Shown piece by piece: positions 51,701-58,340 of a stretch of 64,000 nucleotides of DNA (position 1 is its first letter; every line of letters begins with the position of its first letter). The notes beneath the pieces were generated by a model. That model did not search any database and was not told the origin of the DNA. It worked only from the letters and a program-made list of their open reading frames with translations. A program made the position numbers and the translations under genes. This stretch comes from Diphasiastrum complanatum (lineage: Eukaryota; Streptophyta; Lycopodiopsida; Lycopodiales; Lycopodiaceae), in assembly GCA_029204225.1 (NCBI GenBank), contig CM055106.1, positions 8,854,274 to 8,918,273 on the forward strand, in the 5' to 3' direction.

Positions 51701-54700
51701 GCCACGTCAGTGCCACGTGGCCGACACTTGGCAGTAGCATGCTACCAGTCCTCACACTGGGCTAGGAGGGGCTTACTCTATATCAGGGAGTAGGCAAGGT
51801 TGGGTGGATCAGTTAGTGTTTGCCCTACTGTGGTGTTAGGAGCTATTACACACCAGCTTAGGCGAAAAGAACCAAATGCTCTTTTGCTGTGAAGATCTTG
51901 AAGTACTTGATTGCCTCAGATTTTTGCTTCAAAAAGTAAACCCATACCTTCCGTGAAAAATCATTGATGTGAAGTAGAAAGCCCCCCTGTAGATGTAGTT
52001 TGTAAGGGTCCACACAAATATGTGTGAACAAGTTCAAGTACTTGCTTTGCGCTCACAACTTTTAATTTAGGAAACCTTTATATTTGTTGCTTGCCAAGTG
52101 CACACCCTTCACAAAAGCCATTGCTTGACGTGACATAGGGTAATCTAGTTACCGCATCATGCTTCTTCACAATGTTTCAGGGGCTCGTTTCATACGTCGT
52201 TTCGAAACGCGTTTGAAACGACTGGTTCTGGTTCGAAACGAGATTTTTTTTTAGGTTTTTTTTTTTTGAATGTGTTTTTGAGGGTTACACATGTCATAGA
52301 CAGTCCGGTAACAAGTAGATACATCCAATTTCATGAGAATGCAATTCAAGAGGAGAAGCTGTAGTATCAGTGTGTGGTCACTGGTCACTTGACACTTTCC
52401 TCAGTCAATTATTGATATTATCACCATTCATCATACATATTACAGTCTCAATTTTCAAACATCCAAGAACTTCCAAAGATTGTAAATAGTGAAGTTACAA
52501 ACTAATAACTATTATCTATAGAACTTTCAACTTACTACTTACTACTTAGAAGTTACTAGTTAGTACTTACAAGTTACAAGTTACAAGTTACAAATTACAA
52601 ATTACAATGCACTGACCACTAACTTGGAAGTAACTTCAAGTTGGCACTAAGTTCTAACTTCTAAGTAGTAAGTAGTAAGTTCTAACTAGTAACTACTAAC
52701 AATTTACAAATCAGTGAATCACAAATTACAATTCAAGAGTCAAAAGTTTAAACTTTAAAGTTTAGAGTAAAAGCAATGATGCTATCATGCTGCATAAATA
52801 ACAAGAGTGTCAAGCGTGGCCTCGGCCCTCAAGGCTCAAGCATGAGGCCCCATGAGTCTGAAGTCAATTGTCATATGTAAGCAATATTATGTATAACTAC
52901 TATGCTAGAGCCCTCAACCTAGAGTATGCCACTAATAACTATCATCTATGATCTATGCTGAGCAGTGAGTGCCCCCCCCCCCCCCAAATGCCCATCCAGG
53001 CTCTAGCCTTTAGCTGCCCGCCTCGGACGCTGTCGTCGTGGAGGCACTGGCATGTCCTCAGGCTCAATGTCATCCTCCCCATCATCAGAGTCACCCTCAT
53101 CCTCCTCATATCTGAGTCAGAGCTAGAGGGACTCTCAGAGGTGTCTGAGACTGCTGTATGGCTCGGGCCCTCTCCTGCGCTCCTGGTCCTGCGTGCTGCA
53201 GCTCGAGTGGTAGGCCCTGCGCAATGCACACAAGGAAATTGGAATCAGGACTTAGGCTCGAGTCTCGACATGTCATATTACTTTTAAGTTTTAACTTACA
53301 ATTTACAACTTACAAATTAGTAATTACAATTTACAATCTAGTAATCTACTATCTAGTATATCTACAAAACTTCAAAGTACTAAAAGCCTGCTAATGTAAC
53401 GTAGTGAATCGGGGAATTGGGCATCGAAATCAACCTGCAGCTGCTAAGGCCTCCCGATGGAGTAGAGCATAGACATCCTCCTCCTCTTGTGATCTTGATG
53501 GCAAGTCCGAAACCTTTGCCACATCGATCTCATCGGGATTAACCTATGAAAATTGAAATTAAACCAAGATTTCGATTCTCAATAGTAAGTACTGGTAAAC
53601 GATTTAAAAAAAATTAGCAAATTTGAAATGTAAACGTTGAAAGTTGAAACTTGAAGCCTGAAGGTTCTAACTTCTTAGTGTAGAGTCTAGACTTTACTAT
53701 CTAGACAAATCATGATTCATGGTACATACTAGACTCTATAGAATTCAGATTAATGATTTAATCATGAATCATGATTCATTATCTGTATGGGCTCCCCGGT
53801 CTCTCTCAGCTTCTTCACAAGCCATAGGTTGGCATGCACATACACCAACCTCTCCAGCTGCGCAGTAGAAAGTCTGTTCCTCCTCTTCGTATGAATCAGA
53901 GAGAACACACTCCAATTTCTCTCCCATACAACTGCTGCGCAATCTTGTGAGAGGACACGGATGGCAAGTTTCTGCAACTTGGGAACATCATTCCCATACT
54001 TCATCCACCATGAAACAGGCGTTTCGAAGCGGGGCGTTTCGTACGTTCCGTTTAGAACCCATTTCATCGTTCGAAACGCGTTTCGATGAAACACTGCTTC
54101 TTCAACACCTATAGGCTTTGATGACTCAAGTGGCCATATCTTCCGTGCATAACTTATCATGATCATAAGTCTTGCAACAAAGGCTTACTGAGTCGGGATA
54201 GTAGTATGAAACTTATAAAGACCACCTCCTTCCTGCAATCCTTTGCAATGATCCTATCATCATGCTCACTAAACAAGTAAATTCATCAAACATCACTGTC
54301 ATGTTTTGTTTAGTATTGGCCCCAACCAGAAGCAGGCTCTTGGACAACCTTGGTACAAATAAAACATTCTATGATCTTGACTTCCCCTGAAGGAAGTTCT
54401 ACAAGTATTGTTCCCTTGCCTTTGACATGATGTGTTGTGTTGTCCACAAGGCATACACAATGTCCACAATGCATTAAAAGGATCAAACCAATCTCGATCT
54501 GGAGTCATGTGTTTAGAGGCACCATAATCTATGTACCAACCAACACACGTGGCTTGAGTTGCCAATGGGGTAGTGAAGAGTTCAAACTGTCTAATGTCTT
54601 CATTATTGTTATTTGCAACCTTCTTATGAAAGTGACCTTTTTGCTTCTTGCCTTTCTTTTGCTCACTTTGCTTCTTACGACATTCAAAAGCAAAATGGCC

Positions 54701-57700
54701 TTGTTGCCGCAATAGTTGTAATTGGCCGCTCTTTTTGGCGTAGATGAAGAACTAGAACTCTATGAATCCAAAACTTGCATCTGACCCATATGTTGCTCAA
54801 GATTTTGTGTCAAATCACCGGCGTGGATTTTGCCCTTTTTCTTGCTTTTGGAAAATTGTTGCTTCTTCTTCGAAGCAAATGCTTGCTCATCATTATCTTT
54901 TCTTTCAAAAAGGCTTCCTCCTCACTTCTTCATGCATGAGTAAACCAAACAGTCTTCAAATGAGGGAAGTCTCTCCCTTACTGAGAGAATCATGACATAG
55001 CCTTGAAAAGCATTCGACAAACCATTCAAAGCTATTGAGATTATGTCCCTATCACTCTCCAACTGCATCAAGTTGGTCTTGAAGATCCTTGATTTTTGTA
55101 ATTTGCTCTACAACTGAATCACCGGAGTCCATTCTGATTGTACGTAGTTTGTTGAACTTTGTATTGACGGTCTCATACATAGACCTCAAAATCACTGATA
55201 CACTCTCCAATTGCAGCAAGTTGGTCTTGAAGATCCTCGTTCTTTGTAATGTGCTCAGTGACTGAATCACTGGAGTCCATTCTGATTGTACGTAGTTTGT
55301 TCTGCAGATAGAGGACTCTAGCCGTATTGACGGTCTCGTACATAGACCTCAATATCTACCAAGCCTCACAAGGTCCTGCAGCACACCTAATGTGAGAAAT
55401 AATGTTATCCTTCATGATATGTGATGTGATCGTCTCTTGATGTAATCTTTGAACTCAGGCTCAGAATCTGGAATAGGCTTAGGCTTCTGTTCTTGACTTT
55501 GCCACACAGTATGGCCTTGGTATGCCTTGCGCAAGATCCACTTTGCACGTTGATTAAATCTCCCTACAAAAAGTGCGCCCTACTCCCCAAGTTGCTCTCT
55601 TCAATTTTTGAAACGTTGCTCAGAATCCGTGCTCCTCTTATCTCCAGCTGTCCAACTATGCTTCATGTTTTGAAAACTGGCTGCTCTATAGAAGTGCCCC
55701 CACTTTCAAGTTAGGCTCCTCAATCAGAAATCTATGAACTATCATAACCTCAATAACGAACACAACAGATGAAATCGACAATACAAAGGAAGCTTAAGCA
55801 CCACAGGTGACCAAACTTCACCAAAGTTAGGAACTCTAAATGCTTGATTGATTAGAGAGAGGAGGGCGTGGACCTCCTTGAGGGTGAATCTTCCCTTACA
55901 TAATTAGAAAGTATTGAGGTATCATCACCAATTTGAGTCTTATGCCACGTGGCATGCACTTGGCCACTTGGACCCAACTTGCAGGCATTCATTCTAATCT
56001 ACAAAGAGGGGGATAATGTATTTACAATTAAATTGTCCCCTTCACAAATGCATAACGTAAAACCATGTAAGTGCCTAGGGCTACTAGGGGTGAAATAGGC
56101 ATTATATTTCAACAAAGCTTGCTTGATTCTACAATCAACTCTAATGTAATCTATTTTGGCACAATACAAGCAAGTTTTAGGAGAAGATCGGTTGCTGGAT
56201 TTTACTTCAGGATTGGCCTCCTTTGCTGTCCCTTTATTTGTTTTCTGACAATTTTCTTCTTTGTGGTTGGATTTTCCACAAAAGGTACAAGAAATCTGGG
56301 CCTTTGCTGTGCCCTTGGGCTGAGTTTGCTTTGCTTTGCCTTTGCAATTAGATTGAGAAAAAAGAAGAAGAAGAAACCACTAGTGCCTCTTCACTTGCCA
56401 TGCTGTCTGACGAATCATAAGACTCCTTCAAAGCTTCCTTTTGAAGTAATATCTCAGCCAATTCCTCACAAGTAGGCATGGTGTAATGAGGGAGATTGCA
56501 ACAATATGGAAGGATTTGGGCAGCCCGTTGAGTACTAGGCTCACGATCCTCTTACTCCATGTCCTTCCCAACTTCTTTAAATTGGTCTCGTAATTCCTTT
56601 ATCCTAGTAAGATGAGGAATAACACTCTCCTCCCAACATTTTGCGATTATATAAACGTTGCTCGAGTAACAGAACCCTAGAAGTAGATTGCTTGTGAGAT
56701 AAATTTTTCAAAATGGTCCAAGCCTCTTGTGGAGTCTTGGCTCCAATGGTGTGTGAACTCAATCTATCTACAATTGACATACCGATTATAGATGAAGCTT
56801 TTCAAATCTTCTAGAATACAAAATTTAATCACGGGTTGGCTGTCCACCTTGTGGAAAAACAGGGTTTTTTCATCTCCTATGACAATATCCGAAAGTTCAG
56901 CCAATTCCAAAATGTTTTTCTTTTGAACTTCCAAACCTGATAGTTGGTAGCATTAGTTTTTGGTTCTCATGCAATAACATAGAAGTACCATTTTCAGCCA
57001 TAAAGAAAGCTAGATTGATTGCTGAAAATCATTATCAAAGTTTCCAATGAAGAAAATGAAAGAGAACAAACTAGAGGATGTTCTCCTTGGCTGGCACCCA
57101 CAAATTAGTAGCTAAGAACATGCAAAACAGCCTTGTGCCAGAACCTTCATGGAGATCCAATAATCAAGCCAATCGAAAAACTATGCAAAAACTTAGAAGA
57201 GAATTAGAAAATGATTAAGCTACAAAGTGATTTCTTAATAAGCATTGAATTACAAACTCTAACAAACTTCAAAAATATTTGAAAATGAGCTTGGTGGAGG
57301 AAAGGAGAACATAGAGGTGAACTAGAAGCATCAGATCAGAAACTCAAACAAACTTTGAAGAAAAACAAAAAGAAACTTCAAAAAAGCCATGTAAAGAAGA
57401 TACAAAAAAAAATATAGAAAAGTTGCTCTGGGTTTCAAAAGAATCCGGATTCGTTTGTGTAGATCTAGTGCAGACCAATAAGCAAAAGACAAGCAACCAG
57501 GTAAATCTGAAAGAGAGAAGAAAAAAATAAAATAAAATAAAGACAAGGACCATATTAAATACACAAAAGCTACCAAGACACACAAAATACTAAATACTAG
57601 AAACATTGTGATGTAGGATAGCTGCAAAACTGACAGCTTATAGCAAATCTTTTCCACTTCTTTGACCACCTTTGCAGTTATTATAACATGAAACTGACAC

Positions 57701-58340
57701 AAAGGTGTGGGTGCTCATTAATTTTTTTTGCAGGGAGCTTTCTCGAAAGGCATCAAGAGCGAACAATATCTGGTGGCGTATAAGTGGGCTGTTGGGAGAC
57801 AATAATCGTGTTATTATGTATGCCGTACTACAGGGAATGTTCACTGTGGCTACTATGGCTTTGACTGTTCCCATGTTTAAGTCATATCGCATGCACATAT
57901 GTTTTGAGCTTTTTAAGGTTGCTGCTGCTGTCTGGAATGGAGGTAATTTTTTGTTTGATGTGATGCCAAAGCAAGTTGGTAAAAAGAAAAATACAGCAAG
58001 TAAACTCATCATTAATAACATTAAGCTGAATGAGGATACAAATGGGGTTAGTCCTAGCAATTGTGCTTCAGTTTCTGGTTTTCCTACCAACTTAGACCGA
58101 AGGACACGGGAGCAGGTTCAACCTTTGACAGGTTTTCCAGAGAGTAAAACGGTGCAAAACCAGGACATTTGCGCTTTGTGTAGAAAATTAAGCTCACCTG
58201 CTCTTATGGATCTCCAGAAACTTGATGGTCCTAACAGCTACAAGGCAATAGAAACAGATGAAAAGAAGAGTTCTCATGATTTGAGTGAGGATGGAAATCC
58301 TGCTAGTATTACCTGTCAAGAAAAATCTTTCTCAGGCTAA
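24197..58340 (+). CDS. GPC1: glycerophosphocholine acyltransferase (GPC1/DUF2838 family), 8 exons
   Basis: Predicted 455-residue multi-pass ER membrane protein. The family transfers an acyl group from acyl-CoA to glycerophosphocholine, giving lysophosphatidylcholine in phosphatidylcholine recycling. Exons: 24197-24283, 24808-24894, 25074-25131, 35055-35155, 35833-35928, 36060-36153, 36253-36490, 57734-58340. All introns are GT-AG; phases fit (1368 nt including stop). Signature motifs: [16 protein letters not shown] (exon 4), [10 protein letters not shown] (exon 5), [18 protein letters not shown] (exon 6), [15 protein letters not shown] (exon 7), ATMALTVP and VWNGGNFLF (exon 8). About eight hydrophobic segments lie between residues 59 and 326. 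The hydrophilic tail (about 336-455) is longer than I recall for angiosperm homologues. The symbol is by family, not by tested orthology. Intron 7 (21.2 kb) and intron 3 (9.9 kb) are transposon-filled. No disabling change is seen. Confidence 0.9.
25525..25596. repeat. compound (CT)n(CA)n microsatellite in intron 3
   Basis: CT tract 25525-25563 directly followed by CA tract 25565-25596. Confidence 0.97.
25597..27140 (+). other. intron 3, unassigned part
   Basis: AT-rich intronic DNA without recognisable coding or terminal repeats. Confidence 0.6.
27141..27186. repeat. perfect 19-bp inverted repeat, 8-nt loop
   Basis: Arms 27141-27159 (TGTAAGTGTCGTAGTCATG) and 27168-27186 (its exact reverse complement) with loop GTTGCAGG. 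In the sense transcript of intron 3 this would fold into an uninterrupted stem. No terminator-like T-run follows. Confidence 0.95.
27670..29183 (-). pseudogene. LINE-like ORF1 and endonuclease start, antisense in intron 3
   Basis: Read leftward from a Met at 29183: a Pro/Ala-rich N-terminus, a coiled-coil-like region ([21 protein letters not shown] at 28720-28790; [18 protein letters not shown] near 28540), then a block resembling the RNA-binding domain of LINE ORF1 proteins ([10 protein letters not shown] near 28390; [15 protein letters not shown] near 28250). [13 protein letters not shown] near 28000 resembles the start of a LINE endonuclease, with possible continuation to about 27670. At least three frame slips. 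The assignment rests on domain style only, so it is moderate. Confidence 0.5.
29234..29893 (-). pseudogene. LINE reverse transcriptase fragment, antisense in intron 3
   Basis: A single 219-codon open frame. RT palm motifs: [21 protein letters not shown] and the active-site [18 protein letters not shown], then [14 protein letters not shown] and [10 protein letters not shown]. This order is diagnostic of non-LTR retrotransposon RT. Endonuclease and N-terminal RT are missing; the 5' edge lies at a GA microsatellite. It sits upstream of the ORF1-like piece on the same strand, the reverse of normal LINE order, so the two are separate insertions or were rearranged. Confidence 0.9.
29911..29983. repeat. 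(GA)n microsatellite in intron 3
   Basis: Pure AG tract of about 36 units adjoining the LINE RT fragment. Confidence 0.97.
29984..32772 (+). other. intron 3, unassigned part
   Basis: No recognisable gene or transposon ends. Short frames (30880-31104, 31396-31581, 31858-32049, 32035-32301) have no domain I can name. Confidence 0.55.
32773..32910. repeat. compound (CT)n(CA)n with CG-rich interruption
   Basis: CT 32773-32798, CA 32799-32842, an interruption around CGCGCCCGCGGGC (32851-32863), then CA to 32910. Long alternating purine-pyrimidine sequence. Confidence 0.97.
32911..33906 (+). other. intron 3, unassigned part
   Basis: Nothing recognisable. Frames at 33177-33377, 33490-33708 and 33535-33756 are without domains. 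Confidence 0.55.
33907..34335. repeat. imperfect direct duplication in intron 3
   Basis: CTGAAGTT(T/C)(A/G)GATACTGACAA followed by CTTCTTTGACCATCAGAGC occurs at 33907 and again at 34134. GAAGAATCTGATATC recurs at about 33990 and 34254. The copies are about 200 bp and diverged by substitutions and a 37-bp indel. Confidence 0.8.
34916..34950. repeat. short (CT)n(CA)n microsatellite
   Basis: Nine CT units then about nine CA units, 105 bp before the exon 4 acceptor. Confidence 0.95.
35055..36490 (+). CDS. GPC1: GPC1-like gene, exons 4-7
   Basis: Core of the acyltransferase. Exon 4 (35055-35155) starts [10 protein letters not shown] and ends in the WHYYLF segment. Exon 5 (35833-35928) starts DFCYYAN and ends FCFSFAE-like (FSFAE). 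Exon 6 (36060-36153) starts GPLSWAL. Exon 7 (36253-36490) carries VRWWDP and a long hydrophobic stretch ([17 protein letters not shown]). Introns 4-6 are 677, 131 and 99 bp, normal plant sizes, in contrast to introns 3 and 7. Every junction keeps frame and restores residues conserved in the family. Confidence 0.92.
36648..36895 (-). repeat. 3' LTR of the gag-only copia (248 bp)
   Basis: TGTTAAACCAG...GTGTTCACACA on the + strand. It contains a GA microsatellite (36679-36750) which in the partner LTR is only a few units, explaining the length difference. Confidence 0.85.
38005..38197 (-). repeat. 5' LTR of the gag-only copia (193 bp)
   Basis: Same ends as its partner at 36648-36895 but with a short purine tract. 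Located beside the primer site. Confidence 0.87.
38198..38760 (+). other. intron 7, unassigned part
   Basis: No gene. About 55 bases near 38270-38325 (GGTTTCAAAAGAATCTGAATTC) resemble 57411-57473 near the other end of the intron, in the same orientation. Confidence 0.45.
38761..40136 (-). pseudogene. gypsy F reverse transcriptase / RNase H, first piece
   Basis: Read leftward: [19 protein letters not shown] (linker before RT, about 40050), [15 protein letters not shown] and CVDYKGINK (about 39830), [18 protein letters not shown] and [11 protein letters not shown] (39441-39662; the usual second-position Asp of FLDD is His here), [12 protein letters not shown] (about 39330), and RNase H core [16 protein letters not shown] and [14 protein letters not shown] (38939-39397). 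Ty3/gypsy order. Disabled by frameshifts and active-site loss; interrupted on its 5' side by a solo LTR at 40137. Confidence 0.9.
40137..40752 (+). repeat. solo LTR (616 bp) inserted in gypsy F
   Basis: Begins TGTTACAAC, ends GCTTGACA, and is flanked by GTTAA (40132-40136) and ATTAA (40753-40757), a 5-bp target duplication with one change. It has an AATAAA-type word near 40673 in the + direction. Gypsy F coding sequence resumes on the other side, which supports insertion. Confidence 0.7.
40758..41127 (-). pseudogene. gypsy F pol, middle piece
   Basis: Encodes the protease-RT connector ([21 protein letters not shown] and [12 protein letters not shown]), typical of the region after the gypsy protease, and continues toward 40800. 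The right edge is the AGATA target site of gypsy G; the same gene continues at 45235. Confidence 0.82.
41128..41681 (+). repeat. 5' LTR of gypsy G (554 bp)
   Basis: TGTCATG / CATGACA terminal inverted repeats. The initiator-Met primer site TGGTATCAGAGCC follows after four bases. Near the start, GATGTACT/AGTACATC-like arms form a small inverted repeat. Confidence 0.93.
41682..42858 (+). other. leader of gypsy G
   Basis: About 1.2 kb of T-rich non-coding sequence between LTR and the first ATG of the fusion ORF, with the primer site at its start. No frame of interest. Confidence 0.75.
42859..44139 (+). pseudogene. gypsy G gag-RNase H-integrase fusion ORF (426 codons)
   Basis: One uninterrupted frame. 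Residues 1 to about 165 are a gypsy gag N-terminus, hydrophilic and Gln-rich. From about residue 172 it continues as the end of RNase H ([16 protein letters not shown]), then the integrase zinc-binding HHCC module ([11 protein letters not shown] ... CIPCQVNK, residues 315-355) and the first catalytic Asp (SMDFIPSLP, residue 385). Capsid, nucleocapsid, protease and RT are gone, so the frame arose by an in-frame deletion near 43345-43395. It ends at a TAA inside the integrase core. Confidence 0.9.
44140..44578 (+). pseudogene. gypsy G integrase core end and chromodomain-like tail
   Basis: After the stop the same frame continues with [11 protein letters not shown] (second catalytic Asp). Near 44265-44279 a second deletion removes the catalytic Glu region and joins it to the C-terminal part, [11 protein letters not shown], followed by a chromodomain-like end ([31 protein letters not shown]) in the frame 44279-44572. 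Confidence 0.85.
44668..44677 (+). other. polypurine tract of gypsy G
   Basis: GTAGGGGGAG directly before the 3' LTR. Confidence 0.85.
44678..45234 (+). repeat. 3' LTR of gypsy G (557 bp)
   Basis: Near-identical to 41128-41681. Its first inverted-repeat base has changed (TGTGATG). Followed by the target duplicate AGATA. Confidence 0.93.
45235..45624 (-). pseudogene. gypsy F protease and upstream remnant
   Basis: Minus-strand protease motif [17 protein letters not shown] (45290-45370; Ser of the DSG box changed to Asn and one stop), continuing into the connector found at 40758-41127. Upstream, 45443-45624 is an open frame without recognised motif that ends at the LTR of gypsy H. Confidence 0.75.
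45625..45943 (+). repeat. 5' LTR of gypsy H (319 bp)
   Basis: Paired with 51493-51811. The first bases are TTTTACGAG where the partner has TGTTACGAG. It contains the 14-bp palindrome TTACGAGCTCGTAA, a GTAGCATGCTAC palindrome, a G-box-like CCACGTGG and a TATATC-type word near 45911. Confidence 0.9.
45944..46705 (+). other. leader of gypsy H
   Basis: Non-coding 0.76 kb between LTR and gag. The phrase CAGCGCTG recurs near 46110 and in related form near 46210 and 46300. No canonical initiator-Met primer site directly follows the LTR. Confidence 0.65.
46706..48145 (+). pseudogene. gypsy H gag and protease
   Basis: Starts ATG 46706. Acidic N-terminus, capsid-like part ([28 protein letters not shown], near 47130-47240), an in-frame TAG at 47342 and a TGA near 47396, then [18 protein letters not shown] (47420). 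The basic region is followed by a CCHC knuckle [14 protein letters not shown] (about 47740). Aspartic protease [15 protein letters not shown] (about 47990; DDG in place of the usual DSG). The frame stops at 48143-48145. Confidence 0.9.
48146..49642 (+). pseudogene. gypsy H reverse transcriptase and RNase H
   Basis: [11 protein letters not shown] (about 48220), [17 protein letters not shown] (about 48500), [60 protein letters not shown], and the complete active site [11 protein letters not shown] (about 49030-49062). An in-frame TAG lies at 49327-49329, then RNase H starts with [17 protein letters not shown] (about 49475). A frameshift near 49540 separates this from the next frame. Confidence 0.93.
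49643..51481 (+). pseudogene. gypsy H RNase H end, integrase and chromodomain (612 codons, open)
   Basis: Long intact frame. RNase H tail to VADALSRMP (about residue 58); an acidic Ser-rich insert (about 110-140); zinc module [15 protein letters not shown] ... CQKCQVNK (about 195-235); integrase catalytic residues visible in [15 protein letters not shown] and TERVNQVLE (D, D, E all present). A C-terminal chromodomain follows ([16 protein letters not shown]). It is the best-preserved pol segment of the window but has no own start, being normally part of the polyprotein. Confidence 0.93.
51493..51811 (+). repeat. 3' LTR of gypsy H (319 bp)
   Basis: Preceded by a purine tract (51481-51492). Starts TGTTACGAGCTCGTAAC, including a perfect 16-bp palindrome at 51494-51509. 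The end is defined by loss of match to the 5' LTR after GGATCAGTTA. Confidence 0.9.
52490..52760. repeat. AAGTTAC-type simple repeats inside hAT
   Basis: Runs of ACTTACAAGTTAC / TTACAAG heptamers (clear at 52566-52606) and mirror words AAGTAGTAAGT. They are low complexity and able to pair with each other. A 14-C run lies at 52972-52985 just beyond. Confidence 0.8.
52942..53229 (-). pseudogene. possible acidic tail exon of the hAT transposase
   Basis: A 95-codon minus frame with Ser/Asp/Glu-rich stretches ([10 protein letters not shown]), downstream of the dimerisation domain. hAT proteins often have such tails, but the link is only positional. Confidence 0.35.
53770..54025 (-). pseudogene. 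hAT transposase C-terminal dimerisation domain
   Basis: Read leftward: [66 protein letters not shown]. This is the signature of the hAT C-terminal dimerisation domain (W-W, ERNWS, RNRL motifs). BED zinc finger and catalytic DDE core are absent; the frame runs rightward into the inverted repeat, so an internal deletion abuts it. Confidence 0.93.
55053..55348. repeat. 148-bp tandem duplication in copia I gag
   Basis: Two copies starting CACTCTCCAA at 55053 and 55201, sharing AGTTGGTCTTGAAGATCCT and CCATTCTGATTGTACGTAG. They duplicate a gag segment (the KIKDL..L helix region). Confidence 0.88.
55481..56075 (+). other. intron 7, unassigned part
   Basis: Lies where the leader and LTR of minus-strand copia I would be expected, but I cannot place TG/CA ends or a primer site. 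The frame at 55493-55714 has no domain. Confidence 0.45.
56076..57002 (-). pseudogene. copia J gag relic
   Basis: Read leftward from ATG at 57002: [15 protein letters not shown], then [10 protein letters not shown] (in another frame), [19 protein letters not shown] (about 56720), and a CCHC knuckle [14 protein letters not shown] (about 56255-56296). Stops and frame slips. The 134-codon + frame 56071-56475 is antisense to it and is not a gene. Confidence 0.82.
57003..57733 (+). other. intron 7, last part
   Basis: Probably the leader or LTR region of copia J, A-rich, without identifiable ends. It finishes with a polypyrimidine tract and GCAG acceptor of exon 8. Minus-strand frames (57331-57702, 57638-58090) are shadows. 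Confidence 0.5.
57734..58340 (+). CDS. GPC1: GPC1-like gene, terminal exon 8
   Basis: The acceptor is a T-run plus GCAG at 57722-57733. The first base completes an Arg codon split by the 21.2 kb intron 7. Residues 255-335 are the conserved C-terminal membrane part ([32 protein letters not shown]). Residues 336-455 form a charged, probably disordered tail with a DICALC pair of cysteines. Stop TAA at 58338-58340. Confidence 0.92.

Larger units (their letters stand above)
45625..51811 (+). mobile_element. gypsy H, near-complete chromodomain Ty3/gypsy element
   Basis: LTRs 45625-45943 and 51493-51811 (319 bp each, about six differences by eye). Between them are gag, protease, RT, RNase H, integrase and chromodomain in Ty3/gypsy order, then polypurine tract AGGGGGAGGGAG. 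Full-length but with a few stops and one frameshift. I do not see a primer site of known type after the 5' LTR, nor a target duplication. Confidence 0.93.
52170..54096 (-). mobile_element. hAT transposon, internally deleted
   Basis: Flanked by a perfect 8-bp target duplication CTTCTTCA (52162-52169 and 54097-54104). Ends CAATGTTTCA and, inverted, CAGTGTTTCA: short hAT-like terminal inverted repeats with one difference. Subterminal regions are full of TTTCGAAACG/CGTTTCGAAACG words. It encodes only the C-terminal dimerisation part of a hAT transposase on the minus strand. Inserted into copia I. Confidence 0.92.
51860..55480 (-). pseudogene. copia I gag-protease-integrase relic, split by a hAT element
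   Basis: Read leftward: gag (about 55480-54720, including [20 protein letters not shown]), knuckle with first Cys lost ([12 protein letters not shown], about 54700), protease [12 protein letters not shown] (Ser of DSG replaced by Tyr, about 54530), pre-integrase, then the hAT insertion (52170-54096), then [10 protein letters not shown] (about 52110) and VHTYLCGP (about 52030; the catalytic Asp of HTDLCG is Tyr), ending in [11 protein letters not shown] (about 51900). RT and RH absent. Clearly dead. Confidence 0.85.

Noticed and set aside
53155-53394. + strand frames in the hAT element
   Set aside because: The opposite strand carries the transposase; these are shadow frames in GC-rich or simple-repeat DNA.
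56071-56475. 134-codon + frame with hydrophobic stretch
   Set aside because: Antisense of copia J gag; the opposite strand has a clear CCHC zinc knuckle in this interval.
51860-57002. A single large copia element from copia I to copia J
   Set aside because: Two separate gag regions with different zinc knuckles lie in tandem, so at least two elements are present.
57331-57702. Hydrophobic minus-strand frame, possible membrane protein
   Set aside because: T-rich antisense of an A-rich intron end; no homology and it overlaps the exon 8 acceptor region.
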